From the NCBI GenBank assembly GCA_030149115.1, contig JASBSE010000462.1:1-9086 (forward strand): 9,086 nucleotides of DNA. The letters are read 5' to 3'. The notes under the pieces were generated by a model. That model worked only from the letters and a program-made list of their open reading frames with translations. It was not told where the DNA came from and did no database searches. The stretch is from Winogradskyella sp. (GTDB taxonomy: Bacteria; Bacteroidota; Bacteroidia; Flavobacteriales; Flavobacteriaceae). Of the stretch, positions 7,300 to 9,086 are shown piece after piece (positions within the stretch are counted from its first letter, which is position 1; every line of letters begins with the position of its first letter). The translations under genes were made by a program, and so were the position numbers.

Positions 7300-7415
7300 G
7301 TGTTGTTTTATTCAAGCCACAAAGATAATAATACTTGTACGTTAATGAAATTTGAATATGCTTTTTTATGTAAGGTAATTGTTGTTATTTCGAACTTTAT
7401 ATAAACCCAAAATTT
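7300..7415. promoter_or_regulatory. Divergent promoter region between pheT and the TlpA-like gene
   Basis: These 116 bases separate two diverging start codons and must hold promoters for both. The minus-strand element for pheT is listed separately. On the plus strand, TTTG at 7351-7354 followed 21 bases later by TAATTGTTG (7376-7384) is a loose match to the TTTG / TAnnTTTG pattern and could serve the lipoprotein gene, leaving a leader of roughly 25 bases; this is weak. I see no T-box, phenylalanine-codon leader peptide or hairpin that would suggest attenuation of pheT. Confidence 0.5.
7320..7327 (-). promoter_or_regulatory. -7 promoter element for pheT
   Basis: The minus strand reads TATCTTTG, an exact match to the Bacteroidota -7 consensus TAnnTTTG, ending 20 bases before the pheT ATG. 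Transcription would start near 7313, giving a leader of about 14 bases. A TTTG -33 element is not evident at the usual distance, so the assignment rests on the -7 match and position. Confidence 0.5.
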
Positions 7416-8654
7416 ATGCGATATTTATTAGGACTTTTGGTGAGTGTATTACTTTTTTCTTGTAAGAACGATACTAAAACCAATTCTCAAAACCAAAGCA
7501 AATCATTAAAGTCAGGAGCCTACAGAGCCTCAATTCTAATTCAAGATAATGAGGAAATACCTTTTGTTTTTAAGGTTGAATCGGATACTAAATTAAAGAT
7601 TTTTAATGCTGAAGAAACAATTCTGGTTGATGAAATAGACTATCAGAACGATTCAGTATATATTAACTTACCAGTATTTAAAGATTTTTTGGTCGCTAAA
7701 ATTACTGAAGAGAATAATTTATCTGGTTATTATGTTAGTCCTGATAGAAATAGAAGAGTACCCTTTGAGGCGACTTATAAAAATGCCATAAGGTTTGGAA
7801 CAGGAACAGGAGCAGCTTACAATGTTGAAGGTGTTTGGGAAACGATTTTTAGTAAAGGTGTTGAGGGTGATGAGTATATAGCTAAGGGTATTTTTGAGCA
7901 AGAAGATAATGGTAAAATTACTGGAACATTTAGGACCACAACAGGCGATTATCGTTATTTGGAAGGTGTATTAGATGGTACACGCTTAAAACTCTCAACC
8001 TTTGATGGAGCGCATGCTTTTTATTTTACAGCAACAGTTACCGACTCAACCATGAATGGTTATTTTTATTCAGGTAACCACTGGAAAGAGCCTTTTGAAG
8101 CCAAGCGTAACAAAGATTTTGAGCTACCAAGTGCTAATGAATTAACGTACCTAAAAGAAGGCTATGATAGTTTAGATTTTGTATTTCCGAATACATCTGA
8201 TGAGTTGGTAGGTCTTAAAGATGACCGATTTAAAGATAAAGTTGTAGTGGTGCAAATTATGGGAACTTGGTGTCCTAACTGTTTGGATGAGAGTAAATAT
8301 TACGCAGACTTTTACAAGAAAAATAAAGACAGAGGTATAGAATTTATAGCCTTGGCATTTGAGTACGCCAAAGACATAGAAACTGCTTTTAGTCGTATAG
8401 ATCGTTTAGCTTACAAAATAGATATAGATTATCCGATACTTTTGGCGCAATATGGTGGTGCAGATAAAGCTAAAGCACAAGAAAAGTTGCCAATGCTAAA
8501 TCATGTGTTGTCATATCCAACTTCAATTTTTATCGACAAAAAAGGAAAGGTTAGAAAGATACATACTGGTTTTAATGGTCCAGCTACTGGTGATAAATAT
8601 ACAGAGTTTAAAAACGAGTTTGAGAGTTTTGTAAATACGTTGATAAGTGAATAA
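7416..8654 (+). CDS. TlpA/ResA-like thioredoxin-fold lipoprotein with duplicated N-terminal region
   Basis: This is probably a membrane-anchored thiol-disulfide reductase acting outside the cytoplasm. A short lipoprotein signal ends in LLFSC (acceptor Cys16) followed by KNDTK, a charged start that may resemble Bacteroidota surface-export signals. Residues about 265-410 form a thioredoxin/redoxin domain: VVVVQIMGTWCPNC with the CXXC pair Cys286 and Cys289, the cis-proline segment SYPTSIFID (Pro368), and GKVRKIHTGFNGP near the end. Residues about 30-235 are predicted beta-rich and contain two related segments (about 34-123 and 139-232), each beginning G-X-aromatic and ending in GY(Y/F)...PFEA. 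I do not recognise this N-terminal part as a named domain. The length of 412 aa is long for plain TlpA/ResA but fits two-part Bacteroidota redoxins. The gene is monocistronic here, divergent from pheT. The partner protein is unknown. Confidence 0.88.
   Translation: MRYLLGLLVSVLLFSCKNDTKTNSQNQSKSLKSGAYRASILIQDNEEIPFVFKVESDTKLKIFNAEETILVDEIDYQNDSVYINLPVFKDFLVAKITEENNLSGYYVSPDRNRRVPFEATYKNAIRFGTGTGAAYNVEGVWETIFSKGVEGDEYIAKGIFEQEDNGKITGTFRTTTGDYRYLEGVLDGTRLKLSTFDGAHAFYFTATVTDSTMNGYFYSGNHWKEPFEAKRNKDFELPSANELTYLKEGYDSLDFVFPNTSDELVGLKDDRFKDKVVVVQIMGTWCPNCLDESKYYADFYKKNKDRGIEFIALAFEYAKDIETAFSRIDRLAYKIDIDYPILLAQYGGADKAKAQEKLPMLNHVLSYPTSIFIDKKGKVRKIHTGFNGPATGDKYTEFKNEFESFVNTLISE
7515..8111 (+). repeat. 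Internal protein-level duplication in the TlpA-like lipoprotein
   Basis: Two segments of about 90 residues, residues 34-123 and 139-232 of the 412-aa protein, share a pattern at both ends. The clearest match is NNLSGYYVSPDRNRRVPFEA against STMNGYFYSGNHWKEPFEA, preceded in both by a strand with a shared Phe and Thr (PVFKDFLVAKIT and STFDGAHAFYFTATVTD). Similarity is low over the middle, so this is an old duplication seen only in protein sequence; the DNA copies are not alike. Confidence 0.5.
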
Positions 8655-8678
8655 TTAGCCTTGCTCTGACTCACTTAT
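8643..8678. terminator. Possible bidirectional terminator between convergent genes
   Basis: ATAAGTGA at 8643-8650 and TCACTTAT at 8671-8678 form a perfect 8-bp inverted repeat around a 20-base loop, placed exactly between two convergent genes. The left arm overlaps the last codons of the TlpA-like gene, and the right arm ends 3 bases before the stop codon of the membrane-protein gene. The stem is AT-rich and lacks a good T-run on either side, so termination strength is doubtful. Confidence 0.35.
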
Positions 8679-8681
8679 AAA

Positions 8682-9086
8682 TTAAGGTATTAGTAAAATT
8701 ACCTGAGAAAATAGATAGATAATTATTGGGATGTTAAAAATCAGAGTTGTGGATAGTAGATAGTTGTTTGCTTCGCCTGAAAGTTTTGACTTTGATTTGT
8801 ATAATTTGAGAACATAATAGGAAGAAATAAGATTTATAATAACAGCAAATAAGTAAGCGAATATTGTTGTTGTAAGTTTGTTTTCGTAGGGTGTAAACCA
8901 AAGTAAATTACCAAATTGTTTAATCGTTGTTGAGTCAAAAAAAGTACTTAGTCCCAAGCCTATGAAAATACGCACTAGGTTTGCTAACAAAATGCCAATA
9001 ACTGCGATACCTAAAACAACTAAAAAATGAAGATATATTGATTTGTGAGGCAAAGAAGCTTTTAGGTTGTTCTTATTGAATTTGTA
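8682..9086 (-). CDS. Uncharacterised membrane protein, N-terminus beyond the window
   Basis: I do not recognise a family. The frame is open to the right edge, giving 134 visible residues. An in-frame TTG at 9053 could be read as a start, but there is no ATG and the 11 codons before it are open (YKFNKNNLKAS), so the real start is probably outside the window. Three hydrophobic segments lie at about residues 19-45, 72-94 and 110-132 of the visible part. Between the first two is a polar region (FFDSTTIKQFGN...TPYENK), and a basic loop KLYKSKSK follows the second, suggesting that this loop faces the cytoplasm. There are no Cys or His clusters or known catalytic motifs. It converges with the TlpA-like gene with only 27 bases between stop codons. 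The neighbours do not suggest a function. Confidence 0.65.
   Translation of the reverse strand, partial: YKFNKNNLKASLPHKSIYLHFLVVLGIAVIGILLANLVRIFIGLGLSTFFDSTTIKQFGNLLWFTPYENKLTTTIFAYLFAVIINLISSYYVLKLYKSKSKLSGEANNYLLSTTLIFNIPIIIYLFSQVILLIP

Noticed and set aside
7300..7415. T-box or leader-peptide attenuator controlling pheT
   Set aside because: The predicted leader is only about 14 bases, and no stem, specifier or Phe-rich short frame is visible.
7719..7901. Minus-strand open frame opposite the TlpA-like gene
   Set aside because: It is an antisense shadow of the N-terminal region, with a repetitive Ser-Cys translation and no support as a gene.
9051..9053. TTG as the start codon of the right-edge membrane protein
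   Set aside because: The frame continues open to the window edge with plausible coding sequence, so a start outside the window is more likely.
1..9086. Mobile element, CRISPR, defence system or phage content
   Set aside because: All sizeable coding regions are assigned to housekeeping or envelope genes, and no transposase, integrase, repeat array or tRNA-flanked insertion was seen.

Overview
The window looks like ordinary chromosome from a member of the Flavobacteriaceae (Bacteroidota). The evidence is the AT-rich composition, A-rich leaders without strong Shine-Dalgarno sequences, a TAnnTTTG-type -7 promoter element upstream of pheT, several short-lipobox lipoproteins, and protein sequences (PheT, Tpx, FtsK) of Bacteroidota type. 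The genus cannot be fixed from sequence alone. I see no mobile element, CRISPR array, tRNA or rRNA.

Layout. Positions 1-3865 are all on the minus strand and read, in transcription order, as tpx (thiol peroxidase), dgkA (diacylglycerol/undecaprenol kinase), a VanY-like D,D-carboxypeptidase lipoprotein, and ftsK (DNA translocase, running off the left edge without its C-terminus). The gaps are short (6, 73 and 52 bases), so these are probably one transcript, with the main promoter presumably in the 133-base gap at 3866-3998. Upstream of that gap is a second minus-strand unit, pheT (phenylalanyl-tRNA synthetase beta chain) followed after 16 bases by a PAP2-family phosphatase. At 7300-7415 is a divergent intergenic region. 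From it a plus-strand gene runs rightward (7416-8654), encoding a TlpA/ResA-like thioredoxin-fold lipoprotein. It converges on a partial minus-strand membrane protein that enters from the right edge (8682-9086).

How the genes fit together. Apart from pheT, most genes concern the cell envelope or thiol chemistry. DgkA/UdpK phosphorylates a lipid alcohol. The PAP2 enzyme removes phosphate from lipid phosphates or pyrophosphates. The VanY-like protein trims peptidoglycan peptides. FtsK couples chromosome segregation to septation. Tpx and the TlpA-like lipoprotein handle peroxide and disulfides in the cytoplasm and beyond the inner membrane respectively. A functional link between the lipid kinase, the phosphatase and the carboxypeptidase is an inference from proximity only.

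I found no convincing new system. The points most worth a second look are an internal duplication in the N-terminal half of the TlpA-like lipoprotein, the position of a VanY-like lipoprotein between dgkA and ftsK, and clustered short palindromes upstream of tpx.
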